Below, one piece after another: positions 17,160 through 26,674 of a stretch of DNA of 64,000 nucleotides (position 1 is its first letter; each line of letters begins with the position of its first letter). The position numbers and the translations under genes were made by a program. Origin of the DNA: DATBVX01 sp963695985 (GTDB taxonomy: Bacteria > Pseudomonadota > Gammaproteobacteria > Steroidobacterales > Steroidobacteraceae); NCBI GenBank assembly GCA_963695985.1, contig CAVOIC010000007.1, forward strand, positions 322,320 through 386,319, given 5' to 3'. Under the pieces are notes generated by a model. It did no database searches and was not told the origin of the DNA. It saw only the letters and a list, made by a program, of their open reading frames with translations.

Positions 17160-18907
17160 TGCAGAGGGAACGAACCCACCCGCACGGGGGTGACCGCGTG
17201 GCCGCCGCCCTCGAAACGCACGGTGTGCCGTTCGTGTTCACGCTGTGCGGCGGTCACATCTCGCCGATCCTCACCGCTTCGAAGGCGCGCGGCATTCGCA
17301 TCATCGACTGCCGCGATGAGGCCACTGCTGTGTTCGCAGCCGACGCGGTCGCTCGGCTGACCGGAATCCCAGGCGTCGCTGCCGTGACCGCGGGACCTGG
17401 GTTGACGAATACGATCACTGCGCTCAAGAACGCCCAGCTCGCGCAGTCGCCAGTCGTGCTGATCGGAGGCGCAGCGCCCACCGCGCTGCAGGGCCGTGGG
17501 GCGTTGCAGGACATCGACCAGCGTCCGCTCATCGCGCCGCACGTAAAACGCTTCACCAAGGTGCGACGCATTGCCGATCTCGCGCCCGCGGTCGTGGAGG
17601 CGTTCGCCGTTGCGCGTGAGGGCGTGCCGGGACCCGTGTGCATCGAATGCCCGGTGGATCTGCTGTACGACGAGGCGAACATCCGCCAGTGGTACGCCGA
17701 CGCCGCAGGGAAGGGCACGTCGATCGCCGACCGGGCGCTTCGCTGGTATCTCACCCGCCATGTCGAGAAGATGTTCGCCGGCAGCGACCGGCCCGTCGAC
17801 GTGCGCGCGCGGGATGTGCTGCCGCCCACGCCGCCGGATTCGCGCATCGAGGCGACGGTTGCGGCGCTCGCGAAAGCCGAGCGGCCGCTGATGGTGATCG
17901 GCAGCCAGGCGCTGTCGCTCGCCGGCGAGGCCGATCGCATCGCGGCCGCAGTCGCGCAGCTTGGCATCCCGGTCTATCTGTCCGGCATGGCGCGCGGGCT
18001 GCTCGGCCGCGAGCATCCGCTGCAGATGCGGCACGCGCGCCGCAAGGCGTTGCGCGAGTCGGACTGCGTGATCCTGGCCGGAGTACCCTGCGACTTTCGG
18101 CTCGATTACGGGCGTCACATACGGCGCAGCGCGACGCTGATCGCGGCCAACCGCAGCGCCAGGGACGCGAGAATGAATCGCCGCCCAACCATCGCGGCGA
18201 TCGGCGACGCCGGGTTGTTCCTCGAGCGCCTCGCTGCAACGACCAAGGCCGGAGCGAAATGGCGAGACTGGACCCAATCGCTGCGCAAGCGCGACCTCGA
18301 GCGCGAGGCCGAAATCGATGCGCAGGCGGCGGCGCAGGGCGAGTTCGTCAATCCGATTGGTTTCTTTCGCGCGCTCGACCGCGCGGCGGGCGACAACGCG
18401 ATCATGGTCGCGGACGGGGGCGACTTTGTCGCGACCGCGTCTTACATCGTGCGGCCGCGCGGCCCGCTCAGCTGGCTCGACCCCGGTGTATTCGGCACGC
18501 TCGGCGTCGGCGCCGGGTTCGCGCTGGGCGCCGCGGTCGCGCGTCCGCAGAGCGAGGTGTGGATCATCTACGGAGACGGTGCGAGTGGCTACGGCCTCGT
18601 CGAGTTCGACACGTTCGTGCGCCACCGTATCCCGGTGATCGCGGTGGTGGGAAACGATGCGGCCTGGACGCAGATTGCGCGCGAGCAGGTGAAGATGCTG
18701 AAGGATGACGTCAGCACCGTCCTCGCCCGCACCGACTACCACAAGGTCGCGGAAGGCTTCGGCGCGGCGGGCATTCTCGTCACGAAGAACGCCGAGGTTC
18801 CCGCAGCCCTCGAGCGTGCGAGGGAGATCGCTCGCTCCGGCAAGCCCGTGCTCGTGAACGTGTGGCTCGACAAGACGGAGTTCCGGGAGGGGTCGATCTC
18901 GATGTGA
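17159..18907 (+). CDS. ThDP-dependent enzyme, ILVBL/2-hydroxyacyl-CoA lyase-like
   Basis: A 582-residue thiamine-diphosphate enzyme with the three-domain acetolactate synthase architecture. The N-terminal Pyr domain carries the activating glutamate in IIDCRDEATAVFAADA and GVAAVTAGPGLTNTITALKN; the C-terminal PP domain has the ThDP motif IYGDGASGYGLVEFDTFV (GDG followed about 25 residues on by N-D). GGAAPTALQGRGALQDIDQ resembles oxalyl-CoA decarboxylase, HACL and ILVBL rather than biosynthetic IlvB. The start at 17159 has GGAG eight bases upstream and overlaps the synthetase stop (TGATG). Coupling to an acyl-CoA synthetase suggests 2-hydroxyacyl-CoA cleavage; acetolactate synthase activity cannot be excluded. 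Confidence 0.85.
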   Translation: MQRERTHPHGGDRVAAALETHGVPFVFTLCGGHISPILTASKARGIRIIDCRDEATAVFAADAVARLTGIPGVAAVTAGPGLTNTITALKNAQLAQSPVVLIGGAAPTALQGRGALQDIDQRPLIAPHVKRFTKVRRIADLAPAVVEAFAVAREGVPGPVCIECPVDLLYDEANIRQWYADAAGKGTSIADRALRWYLTRHVEKMFAGSDRPVDVRARDVLPPTPPDSRIEATVAALAKAERPLMVIGSQALSLAGEADRIAAAVAQLGIPVYLSGMARGLLGREHPLQMRHARRKALRESDCVILAGVPCDFRLDYGRHIRRSATLIAANRSARDARMNRRPTIAAIGDAGLFLERLAATTKAGAKWRDWTQSLRKRDLEREAEIDAQAAAQGEFVNPIGFFRALDRAAGDNAIMVADGGDFVATASYIVRPRGPLSWLDPGVFGTLGVGAGFALGAAVARPQSEVWIIYGDGASGYGLVEFDTFVRHRIPVIAVVGNDAAWTQIAREQVKMLKDDVSTVLARTDYHKVAEGFGAAGILVTKNAEVPAALERAREIARSGKPVLVNVWLDKTEFREGSISM

Positions 18908-19126
18908 CGTAGCCTGACGCGTAAGAGCGAGCCTACGCGATCGCCGCCATTGGCAGCACCGATTATGAACGGGAACGGTGCGCTGGCGGCCGGTATACCG
19001 CATATCTACGCATTGCTCTCGAATGGCACGACGTCGCAGCATGTGACAGAGACCGCGACCACCTGGAAGGACGGCGACATATACCGCGATTAGCTTCGTC
19101 GCTAGACGCGTACGGGGGATAGGAAC
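18908..19126. other. short intergenic gap
   Basis: A 219-bp gap with only a 42-codon open frame (18965-19093, ending WKDGDIYRD) that has no ribosome-binding site and no recognisable family; it may be a remnant. Nothing else seen. Confidence 0.3.
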
Positions 19127-20827
19127 ATGCGAGCACGGAAAGCGGTGGTGGTGGGCGTCATGTTGACGCTCGCCTCGGGGTGGGCTTGTGCGCAGACAAT
19201 CTATCGGTTGACCGACCTCGGCACGCGTGGGGGCCAGGGAAGCACTGGCTACAGCCATCAACGCCTCGGGACAGGTGACGGGTTTGGCCTTAACGACGAC
19301 AGTGCGGGCTATCGCGGCCTCTCACGCCTTCCTGTGGGACGGCAGCACGATGCGGGACCTCGGCACGCTGGGGCGGGCAAATGTGGATTCAGCGCTGCGA
19401 TAGCGTGGCTATGCCATCAACGACTCGGGGCAGGTGACGGGTCTCGCGCCACACGACCGATCGGGACCGAGCACGCATTCCTCTGGGACGGCACCACGCT
19501 GCAGGATCTCGGCACGTTGGGGGGCACGTTTAGCCAGGGCAATGCCATCAACGCCTCGGGGCAGGTGACGGGCATCGCCTACGTGAGCGGCAGGCATGAC
19601 GCTGGAAGGCCCAGTCCTGCACGCATTCCTGTGGGACGGTACCAGGATGCGAGACCTCGGCACGCTGGGAGGCCGGGACAGCGCTGGCGTATGCCATCAA
19701 CGCCTCGGGGCAGGTGACGGGCGACGCCAGCACGACCGGCAATGCCGACGAGGCACGCCTTCCTCTGGGACGGCGCCACGACTGCAGGATCTCGGCACGT
19801 TGGGGGGCAGGGATAGCTTTGGCAATGCCATCAACGCCTCGGGGCAGGTGACGGGCAAGTTCCAATCGACGACCGGCAATGCGGCAGGCACGCCTTCCTG
19901 TGGGACGGCACGAGCGATGCGCGATCTCGGCACGCTGGGGGGCAGCGGATAGCTTTGCCGTGCCATCAACGACTCGGGGCAGGTGACGGGCGATGCCAGC
20001 AACGACCGGCAATGCGTGCGAGTCACGCATTCCTGTGGGACGGCACCACGATGCGCGACCTCGGCACGCTGGGGGGCAGGGATAGCTCTGGCCGTGCCAT
20101 CAACGCCTCGGGGCAGGTGACGGGCATTGCCGCAACGACTGGCGATGAGGCCAGTCACGCATTCCTGTGGGACGGCACGGCGCTGCGCGACCTCAATGAC
20201 CTCGTTGACCCGGCTGATCCGCTGAAGCCGTACGTCACGCTCACTTCGGGCGTCGACATCAACGATCTCGGGCAGATCGTGGCCAACGGAGTCGACAGCA
20301 GAACGCGGACAACACGCACGCGTACCTCGTCTCACCCAGTCACCGCTGACACCACGCCGCCGGTCATCACGCCCGTGGTGACGGGCACGCTCGGTGGCAA
20401 GGGTTGGTATCGCTCGACCGTGACAGTCACCTGGGAAGTGACGGATGCTCAATCCCCGATCAGCGCGACAGCGGGCTGCCGCCGGGCGGTAGTGTTCACT
20501 GATACGCCAGGCAAGACGATCACGTGTGTTGCAAGGAGCAGTGGTGGCAAGAAAAGGAAATCGGTCACGATCAAGCGTGATGTCCATTCTCCAGCGGCGG
20601 TGATTGGTGCGCCCGTCGATGGCCGGACCTATCACACTCATCAGCAGGTGGCGGCGGTGTATGCCTGCGCGGATCAGACTTCCGGTATCAAACAGTGCGA
20701 CGGGCCAGTTTCCAATGGCGCCAGCATTGATACTGCGAGCGCGGGAACGAAGTCTTTCATCGTGAAAGTGCGCGATGTGGCGGGCAACCTGGGACCAAAG
20801 ATAGTCCATTACCAAGTCGTGAATTGA
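19127..20827 (+). pseudogene. HAF-repeat extracellular protein, multiply frameshifted
   Basis: The start (MRARKAVVVGVMLTLASGWA, cut after ACAQ) is a good signal peptide, followed by YRLTDLGTRGG. Seven tandem HAF repeats of about 130-160 bp follow, each with AFLWDGT, DLGTLGG and AINASGQVTG in one frame or another. The C-terminal part, readable in frame from about 19955, ends in a bacterial Ig-like domain (GWYRSTVTVTWEV, FIVKVRDVAGNLG). The frame changes roughly once per repeat between 19230 and 20100. A further paired shift near 20300 leaves NTHAYLVSP in another frame. As assembled the gene cannot make one product. HAF proteins are secreted or surface proteins of unknown role. Confidence 0.8.
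19255..20130 (+). repeat. tandem HAF-repeat DNA, seven copies
   Basis: The core CTCGGGGCAGGTGACGGG or a close variant recurs near 19265, 19427, 19558, 19708, 19843, 19975 and 20108, and each copy is followed by a variable stretch and then GGGACGGCAC and GATCTCGGCACG-like blocks. Period is about 130-160 bp. The repeats encode the HAF motifs, so they are coding repeats rather than a CRISPR or a transposon structure. Confidence 0.8.
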
Positions 20828-20838
20828 CTTGATGCCAC

Positions 20839-20900
20839 GCTCACTCGGCCCGCAGCGCCTCGGGTGGTATCGCTCGAACGTGTCAGTCGCCTGGCAGGGA
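20839..20900. repeat. scar: 3' tip of a MacB-type gene next to an Ig-domain fragment
   Basis: Bases 20839-20862 match 24261-24284, the end of the MacB-like permease gene (reverse complement encodes EALRAE-stop), in 23 of 24 positions. Directly after it, 20863-20900 repeats the GWYRS-VSVAW segment of the HAF protein's Ig-like domain found at 20402-20436. Two unrelated gene tips lie end to end, without the rest of either gene. Confidence 0.5.
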
Positions 20901-20906
20901 AACCGT

Positions 20907-21242
20907 CTACTGCACGGTGAAGGTCGAGATTCCAAGCGTGCGTTGGACGATGGAGCAGAACTCCTTGCTACCGAGCGTGGCAACGGACTCGCACTCCGAC
21001 CCAATACGCGCAGCCTCCTTGGCCGTGACTTCGGTGACGGTGTAGCAACCGACCGTCAGACCGTCTGAAACGATGAAACGCGCGGTGCGCGTTTCTCGAT
21101 CCCAAATTCGCGCGCGCAATGGCTGACCGGATTTCAAGGTCTCGCGCAAGTCCTCTGCATTGCGGATGGGTTCGAGGAGCTTATTGACGGCCGATGGATC
21201 GTCGAATCGTGCGTAAGCGGTAAGGATGCAACTGTCTGCCAT
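20907..21242 (-). CDS. hypothetical protein
   Basis: A 111-residue soluble protein starting MADSCILTAYARFDDPSAVN, with a GTAGGA ribosome-binding site eight bases upstream of the ATG at 21242. It has mixed alpha/beta character (SGQPLRARIWDRETRTARFIVSDG) and three cysteines. No signal peptide or membrane segment; no family recognised. It is divergent from the antiporter gene. Confidence 0.55.
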   Translation of the reverse strand: MADSCILTAYARFDDPSAVNKLLEPIRNAEDLRETLKSGQPLRARIWDRETRTARFIVSDGLTVGCYTVTEVTAKEAARIGSECESVATLGSKEFCSIVQRTLGISTFTVQ

Positions 21243-21399
21243 GGTCCTACTCGAGTCGTTCGCTGAATGTTGAGGTCACGCGGATCGGAGGCTATTTGAA
21301 CTTCGAGAGAGAGCGCCAGTCCAGCCGACGCTCGGCGCCCCCCACAATCGCGTGCGGGTTTGCCCCGCCTTTGCCGCGCGGACTGATGCAAAATAGATC

Positions 21400-22956
21400 A
21401 TGGCTTCTCTGATCCTGGTGATGGTGTGCGCGATCGCAGCCGGTTGGCTGGCGAACCGCATCCGAGTGCCATACCCGATCGTGCTGGTCCTGGCCGGAAT
21501 CGGGCTTGGACTCGTGTACGACTGGCCGGGACTGGATCTCGAGCCGAACCTGGAGCTCGCCATCGTGCTGCCTGCCGTGTTGTACCCGGCGGCCATCAAC
21601 ACCTCGTGGCGCGATTTCCGCTTGTTGCTTCGCCCGATCCTGTTGCTCGCCATCGGCCTCGTGGCGACGACGACACTGGCCGTGGGCATCGCGTTCAAGG
21701 GGCTGGTGCCGCAGGCGCCGTGGGCTGTCGCATTCGCGTTGGGTGCCATCGTCTCGCCGCCGGATGCGGTGGCGGCGAGCGCGGTGCTGAGACGATTTCG
21801 GCTTCCGCGCCGGATCGTGACGCTCCTGGAAGGCGAGAGCCTGGTGAACGACGCGACCGGTCTGGTGCTCTACCGGTTCGCCGTGGCTACTGTGCTGACA
21901 GGCGTGTTTTCCGGCTGGGCGCTGGTCGGCCAGTTTGGTCTGATCGCGCTCGGTGGGCTCGCGCTCGGCATCGCGCTGGGCTGGATCACAGCGCGGCTGC
22001 AGGAGCGCCTGCACGATCCGATGCTCGAGCTGGCGATGTCGTTGACGACTCCCTTTGCGGTCTATTGGCTGTGCGAGTTGCTCCAGGTATCCGGTGTCCT
22101 CGGCGTCGTTGCGGTCGGACTGTACCGGTCGCGGTGGTCACATCTGCATGCCTCGGCGGTTGCGCGCCTCAACATTCGCACCTTTTGGCGCGCCCTCGTA
22201 TTCGTGGCCAATTGCCTCGTGTTCGTGCTCATCGGTATTCGGTTGCCAGTGATCGGTGCGTCGCTCATCGGGCAGCAGGCCCTATCGTGGCCGCGCGTGC
22301 TGGGGTTGATAGCCGCGCTGAGCGTCGTCGCGATCGGCGTGCGATTTCTCTGGATCTTCACTGCGACTTACGGTGTGCGTTTGCTCGTGCCGTCGTTGCG
22401 TCGTCGCGATCCGGCCTCAGCCCGGGTTTCCACCCTCGTCAGCTGGTGTGGCATGCGCGGTGTTGTTTCTCTGGCGGCTGCGCTCGCGCTGCCTGCCGTG
22501 TTACCCAGCGGTGAGCCATTTCCGCAGCGCGACCTCGTGATCCTGCTCACCTTCGGTATCGTTTTCGTGACGCTCGTCGGCCAGGGTTTGACGCTGCCGG
22601 CGCTCGTTCGGGCGCTGCACCTCAAGAGCGACACTTCCGGCGAGACCGAATCGGAACTCGCGCATGAGGCGATGCGCCGGGCGGCAATCCAGGCCGTGGA
22701 CGAGCTGGTCGCCGAGCACGGATTGCCCGCACATGAAGCCGTGGCGGTGAAGCGCTTCTTCAACAACCGATCATCCCAGCGATCGGATAGCGCGCTCATG
22801 CTCGACAGCGAGGCACGCTTGTGGCTTGGAGCAGCGGCGGCGCAGCGCGAGGCGCTGATCAAGCTATGGCGAAATGGCGAGATTGGCGACGACGTGCTGA
22901 CCCGTCTTGAGCGTGAAATCGACCTCGCCGAAGCACTCCTGGCGCGCGAGGAATGA
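21400..22956 (+). CDS. Na+/H+ antiporter (CPA1 family, NhaP-type)
   Basis: A 518-residue inner-membrane antiporter with 12-13 predicted transmembrane helices and a cytosolic tail of about 110 residues. The ion-binding region shows the CPA1 signature: LGAIVSPPDAVAASAV near residue 120 and LEGESLVNDATGLVLYRFAV near residue 145, where ND aspartate is the essential carboxylate. VSWCGMRGVVSLAAALALP is the conserved arginine-containing helix. The tail (from TSGETESELAHEAMRR) is helical and charged and probably regulatory. It exchanges Na+ (or K+) for H+ in pH and salt homeostasis. Confidence 0.9.
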   Translation: MASLILVMVCAIAAGWLANRIRVPYPIVLVLAGIGLGLVYDWPGLDLEPNLELAIVLPAVLYPAAINTSWRDFRLLLRPILLLAIGLVATTTLAVGIAFKGLVPQAPWAVAFALGAIVSPPDAVAASAVLRRFRLPRRIVTLLEGESLVNDATGLVLYRFAVATVLTGVFSGWALVGQFGLIALGGLALGIALGWITARLQERLHDPMLELAMSLTTPFAVYWLCELLQVSGVLGVVAVGLYRSRWSHLHASAVARLNIRTFWRALVFVANCLVFVLIGIRLPVIGASLIGQQALSWPRVLGLIAALSVVAIGVRFLWIFTATYGVRLLVPSLRRRDPASARVSTLVSWCGMRGVVSLAAALALPAVLPSGEPFPQRDLVILLTFGIVFVTLVGQGLTLPALVRALHLKSDTSGETESELAHEAMRRAAIQAVDELVAEHGLPAHEAVAVKRFFNNRSSQRSDSALMLDSEARLWLGAAAAQREALIKLWRNGEIGDDVLTRLEREIDLAEALLAREE

Positions 22957-23022
22957 GCGGTTCACCAGCGGCGCACTCAGCGAATACAATTGTGGTCCAG
23001 CACCCTCAATTCGGAGGTCCGA

Positions 23023-24249
23023 ATGTCGCGAAGGGCGATTACCGCAAACGTCTCCAGCTGGCGCGGCATCGGCCAGCTGGCCGTCGCAGCGGTGATGGGA
23101 GTCACGGACATCGTGGAGGATATGCATCGCAGTATCGTTCGCCTTCCACCCGTGGCTGACGAAACAGTCGCGCGCACAGTGCACGGTATCCCCAGCCTGG
23201 TCTACCGAAGCATTCGCGGAATAACGCGTGTGGTCGGCGTCGGGCTCGATACTGTGCTGGCGCAAGCAGCGCCGCTATTCGGCGATTCTGTTGCCCCGTC
23301 ATCGTCCGCGCGGCGTGAAGCCGCGCTGGCCGCGCTCAATGGCGTATTGGGCGACTACCTTGCCGCTACCAATAACCCGCTGGCGATTGCCATGTGCTTG
23401 CGCAGGAACGGACAACCTCTGGCGTTAGAGCGCCAGGCGCTTGCATCCGCCTTCAGGCGCACCGACCGCAAACTCCTTGTCCTGGCGCATGGGCTGTGCA
23501 TGACTGACATGGAGTGGAACCGCCAGGGAAAGAATCACTGGTCTTCACTCGGACGAGACCTCGGATACACGCCCATCTATCTGCAATACAACAGCGGCCG
23601 TCACGTCTCCACGAACGGGCGGGAATTTGCCGACGCGATGGAACGGCTGCTTCGGGCGTGGCCCGTGCGGGTGGACGAGTTGGTAATCGTCGGCCACAGC
23701 ATGGGTGGCTTGATCGCGCGTAGCGCCTGTCATTATGCGAAGCGTGCGCGCCATCGGTGGCCGCGTCAGCTGAAGAAGCTCATTTTTCTCGGCACGCCGC
23801 ACCACGGGGCGCCGCTGGAACGGGTCGGCAACTGGGTGGAAATTCTCCTGGGCATCAGCCCCTATACGGCTCCATTGGCGAGGTTGGGCAGGATCCGGAG
23901 CGCGGGAGTCAAGGATCTGCGTTACGGCAACGTCCTGGACGAGGACTGGGAGGGGCAACGCGGCGATCATGCTCATGATCCGAGAAGGTTCGTGCCACTT
24001 CCGGCCAAAGTGCAATGCTTTGCGATCGCAGCGACCAAGCGGGCAAAGTCAGCCGGCCCGAGCAGGCGACTGCCGGGAGATGGCCTGGTGCCTGTCAAGA
24101 GCGCGCTCGGCCAGCACGAGAATCCCGCGCTGGCTCTGCCGATTCCAAAGTCTCGCCAGTTCACGGCGTATGGACTGAATCACTTCGATCTGCGCACCAG
24201 CCGCGAGGTTCACGATCGAATCAGGCTGTGGTTGTCAGAAACCGAATGA
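23023..24249 (+). CDS. lipase-like alpha/beta hydrolase (PGAP1/esterase type)
   Basis: A 408-residue protein starting MSRRAITANVSS; the ATG at 23023 has CGGAGG eight bases upstream, better than the frame extension to 22990. The N-terminal 140 residues are helical and unique. The hydrolase core begins KLLVLAHGLCMTDMEWN, has the nucleophile elbow VIVGHSMGGLIARSACHYA, then KLIFLGTPHHGAPLERVGNW, characteristic of PGAP1-like and triacylglycerol lipase-like proteins, with the late Asp in LPGDGLVPV and His in LNHFDLRTS. Substrate unknown. No signal peptide is evident. It converges on the export operon with only 13 bp between. Confidence 0.8.
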   Translation: MSRRAITANVSSWRGIGQLAVAAVMGVTDIVEDMHRSIVRLPPVADETVARTVHGIPSLVYRSIRGITRVVGVGLDTVLAQAAPLFGDSVAPSSSARREAALAALNGVLGDYLAATNNPLAIAMCLRRNGQPLALERQALASAFRRTDRKLLVLAHGLCMTDMEWNRQGKNHWSSLGRDLGYTPIYLQYNSGRHVSTNGREFADAMERLLRAWPVRVDELVIVGHSMGGLIARSACHYAKRARHRWPRQLKKLIFLGTPHHGAPLERVGNWVEILLGISPYTAPLARLGRIRSAGVKDLRYGNVLDEDWEGQRGDHAHDPRRFVPLPAKVQCFAIAATKRAKSAGPSRRLPGDGLVPVKSALGQHENPALALPIPKSRQFTAYGLNHFDLRTSREVHDRIRLWLSETE

Positions 24250-24262
24250 CCGATTCCGGTGC

Positions 24263-25464
24263 TCACTCGGCTCGCAGCGCCTCGATCGGCTCGAGCTCGT
24301 GCAGCACGTATCGCCGGCAAGCAGTCCGGCGATGAGTCCGATCGCGACTGCCAGCACTTCCGACAGGAGGATGAATGGAGGAGAGTAGCTGACCGGTAGC
24401 GCCGGTGCGGCAACATCGAATACGGCGACGATCGCGAGTCCGACGACGAGGCCAGCGAGGCCGCCGATCGCGGAGAGCACCACGGCCTCGATGAGGAACA
24501 CGCGCAGAATCTGCTGTCGCCCGGCGCCCAGGGCGCGCAGCAGTCCGATCTCCGCCGTGCGCTCGCGCACGCCAATCGTCATGATCGTGAAAATCCCCAC
24601 GGCACCTACCAGCAGCGAGATGCTGCCGAGCGCCAGGACAGCGAAAGTCAGCACCGAGAGCACCGAGCCCAGCGTATCGATCATCTGCTGCTGGGCCGTA
24701 GTGGTGAAATCCTCGTCGCCATGACGTGCCATCAGGATGCTCTTGATCCCCGCGATAACCTCCTTGACCGGCGCGTTTTCCTCATAGATCACGTCGATCT
24801 CGAACAGGCTGTCGCGATTGAAGAGCTCGAGACCGCTCGCGGCCGGAACATAGACCGTGTCGTCGAGATCGAAACCCAGAGTGCTGCCTTTCGATCTCAT
24901 CACTCCCACCACGCGGTAACGTTGACCACCTACGCGGATCAGCTCGCCGAGGGAATTGCCGGCGCCGAAGAGCTCCTGCTGCACCTTGCTCCCCAGCACT
25001 GCGAGGTTGCGGGGCGCTCGCGGATCGTCGGCAGGCAGAAATATGCCAGCGCCTACCTGGTAACGAAACGCATCCGCGAACTGCGCGCCCACGCCGAACA
25101 CCGTCGTGCGGCGCTTGCGGCCGAGCGCCTCGACCTCGGCGTTGCCCTGAACGACGGGCACGGACGCGGTCGCATAGGGAGCTCGGCCGAGCGCCCGGGC
25201 GTCGTCCACGGTCAGCGGGCGCACGTTGCCGAGCGAGCCGATTGAGCCGCCGAAGGTCTCGATCCGGCCGGGACTCACCGAGACGATGTTGGTGCCGAAC
25301 TGTGTGAACTGGTCCAGCACGAAGCGATGGATACCTTCGCCGATGGAAGTGAGGAGCACGACCGCGGTCACTCCGATCGCGATCCCGAGCGCAGTGAGGA
25401 CCGCGCGCAGCCGATGCGAGCGCACGGATCCGAAGGTGAGCCGCACCAGGTCAGCCCAGCGCAT
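24263..25464 (-). CDS. MacB-type ABC transporter permease 2, one frameshift near the 3' end
   Basis: An inner-membrane permease of the MacB/FtsX fold: one N-terminal helix (RAVLTALGIAIGVTAVVLL), a periplasmic domain (TNIVSVSPGRIETFGG onward) and three C-terminal helices ending with IGLIAGLLAG. Near 24310 the frame slips: the expected family end (ELEPIEALRAE, stop at 24263) is in another frame, while the open frame runs to 24235 with unrelated residues. Its ATG at 25464 shares a base with the upstream permease stop (TGATG). It works with the neighbouring permease, ATPase and periplasmic adaptor. Confidence 0.8.
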
Positions 25465-26674
25465 CAGCCTCGTCCCGAAAGCGCGAGCACCGGGTCGAGC
25501 CGTGCAGCGCGGCGTGCCGGCATGACGCCGAACACGACCCCGCTCGCAAGCGCGATGAGTATCGCGAGCGCCAGGGCCCAGGGCGGTGTGGCGAACGACA
25601 GGTTCGGATAGACCTGGTGCAAGGTCCAGTTGCCGCAAGTCCCACCACGACACCGGCAGCGGCACCGACGAATGACAACAGCACCGCCTCGGTCAGGAAG
25701 ATCGCGATGATCTGCCGGCGTGTCGCTCCGATCGCCTTGAGCAGCCCGACCTCGGCCGTGCGCTGACTTACCGCGACCAGCATCACATTCATCACCAGGA
25801 CACCGGCGACCGCCAGGCTGATGGAGGCGATGCCCGCAAGCGCGAACGTCAGCGCCGTGAAGATCAGATCGAAAGTCGCGAGCACCGAGTCCTGGGTCAC
25901 GACGGTCACGTCCTCTTCGCCCTGGTGGCGCATCTTGAGCGTCGCGATGACCGCGCTGCGCACGCGCTCCATGGATTCGCGCGTGCGCGCCTGGATGAGG
26001 ATGCGAAACAGCGACTCGGAGTTAAAGAGCGCCTGCGCCGAGCTCACGGGGATGACGACGAGCTCCTGGATGTCCATGCCGATCGATCGCCCTTCGGAGC
26101 CGAGCACGCCGATGACGCGAAAGCGGCGCTCGCCGATGCGCAGCGCCTCGCCGATAGGGTTACGGCCCGGAAACAGCTCGCGCTGCACGTTGGCGCCGAT
26201 CACGCAGACCGCGACGTCGCGATCGAGCTCGCCCGGTGGCAGGAACTGTCCCTGCGACATGTGCCAGTTGCGCACCACGAGCAGGGCGGCGCTGGAACCG
26301 AGGACCGGCACCTCCCTCTCCAGCTCGCGCACCGACGCCGGCACCGCGCCCACAATCAGTGGTGCTACGTGCTCGACATCCGGAATGCGAAGCAGCGCCT
26401 CGGCATCGCGCAAGGTCAGATCCCGCGGTGTCTCGCCGGAGAAAAGCCCCGGCTGCACGCCGGTGGTCTCGGTGCGCCCGGGAAAGACGATCACCAGGTG
26501 TGTGCCAAGCGAGCGGAATTCATCGGTCACGTAGCGGCGCGCCGCCTCGCCGAGCGCAGTCAGCACCACCACGGCTGATACGCCGATCCCCATCGCGAGG
26601 AGCAGCATGGCGCTGCGCAGGCGCGCGCGGCGCACCGATTGCACGGCCAGGCGCACAAGATCGCTCGCAATCAT
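25464..26674 (-). CDS. MacB-type ABC transporter permease 1, one frameshift
   Basis: About 400 residues with the MacB layout: N-terminal helix RSAMLLLAMGIGVSAVVVL, a MacB periplasmic core domain (GTHLVIVFPGRTETTG, ARRNWHMSQGQF-like region), and C-terminal helices with SISLAVAGVLVMNVMLVAVS. After VVVGLA near 25640 the open frame turns to nonsense, while another frame reads WTLHQVYPNLSF, then VVFGVMPARRAARLDPVLAL and a stop at 25464, the proper family end. The ATG at 26674 overlaps the ATPase stop (ATGA). The two permeases are probably a heterodimer rather than duplicates of one function. Confidence 0.8.

Noticed and set aside
15384..19261. Two very long antisense open frames (about 580 and 720 codons) opposite the acyl-CoA synthetase and ThDP enzyme
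   Set aside because: Composition is Arg/His/Gly-rich, they have no ribosome-binding sites or domains, and the sense frames are clearly conserved enzymes; high GC keeps antisense frames open.
19255..20130. Possible CRISPR array
   Set aside because: Repeats are 130-160 bp apart, vary between copies and encode HAF protein motifs; no cas genes are present.
21243..21399. Possible promoter or small gene before the antiporter
   Set aside because: No -35/-10 pair with acceptable spacing and no open frame with a ribosome-binding site.
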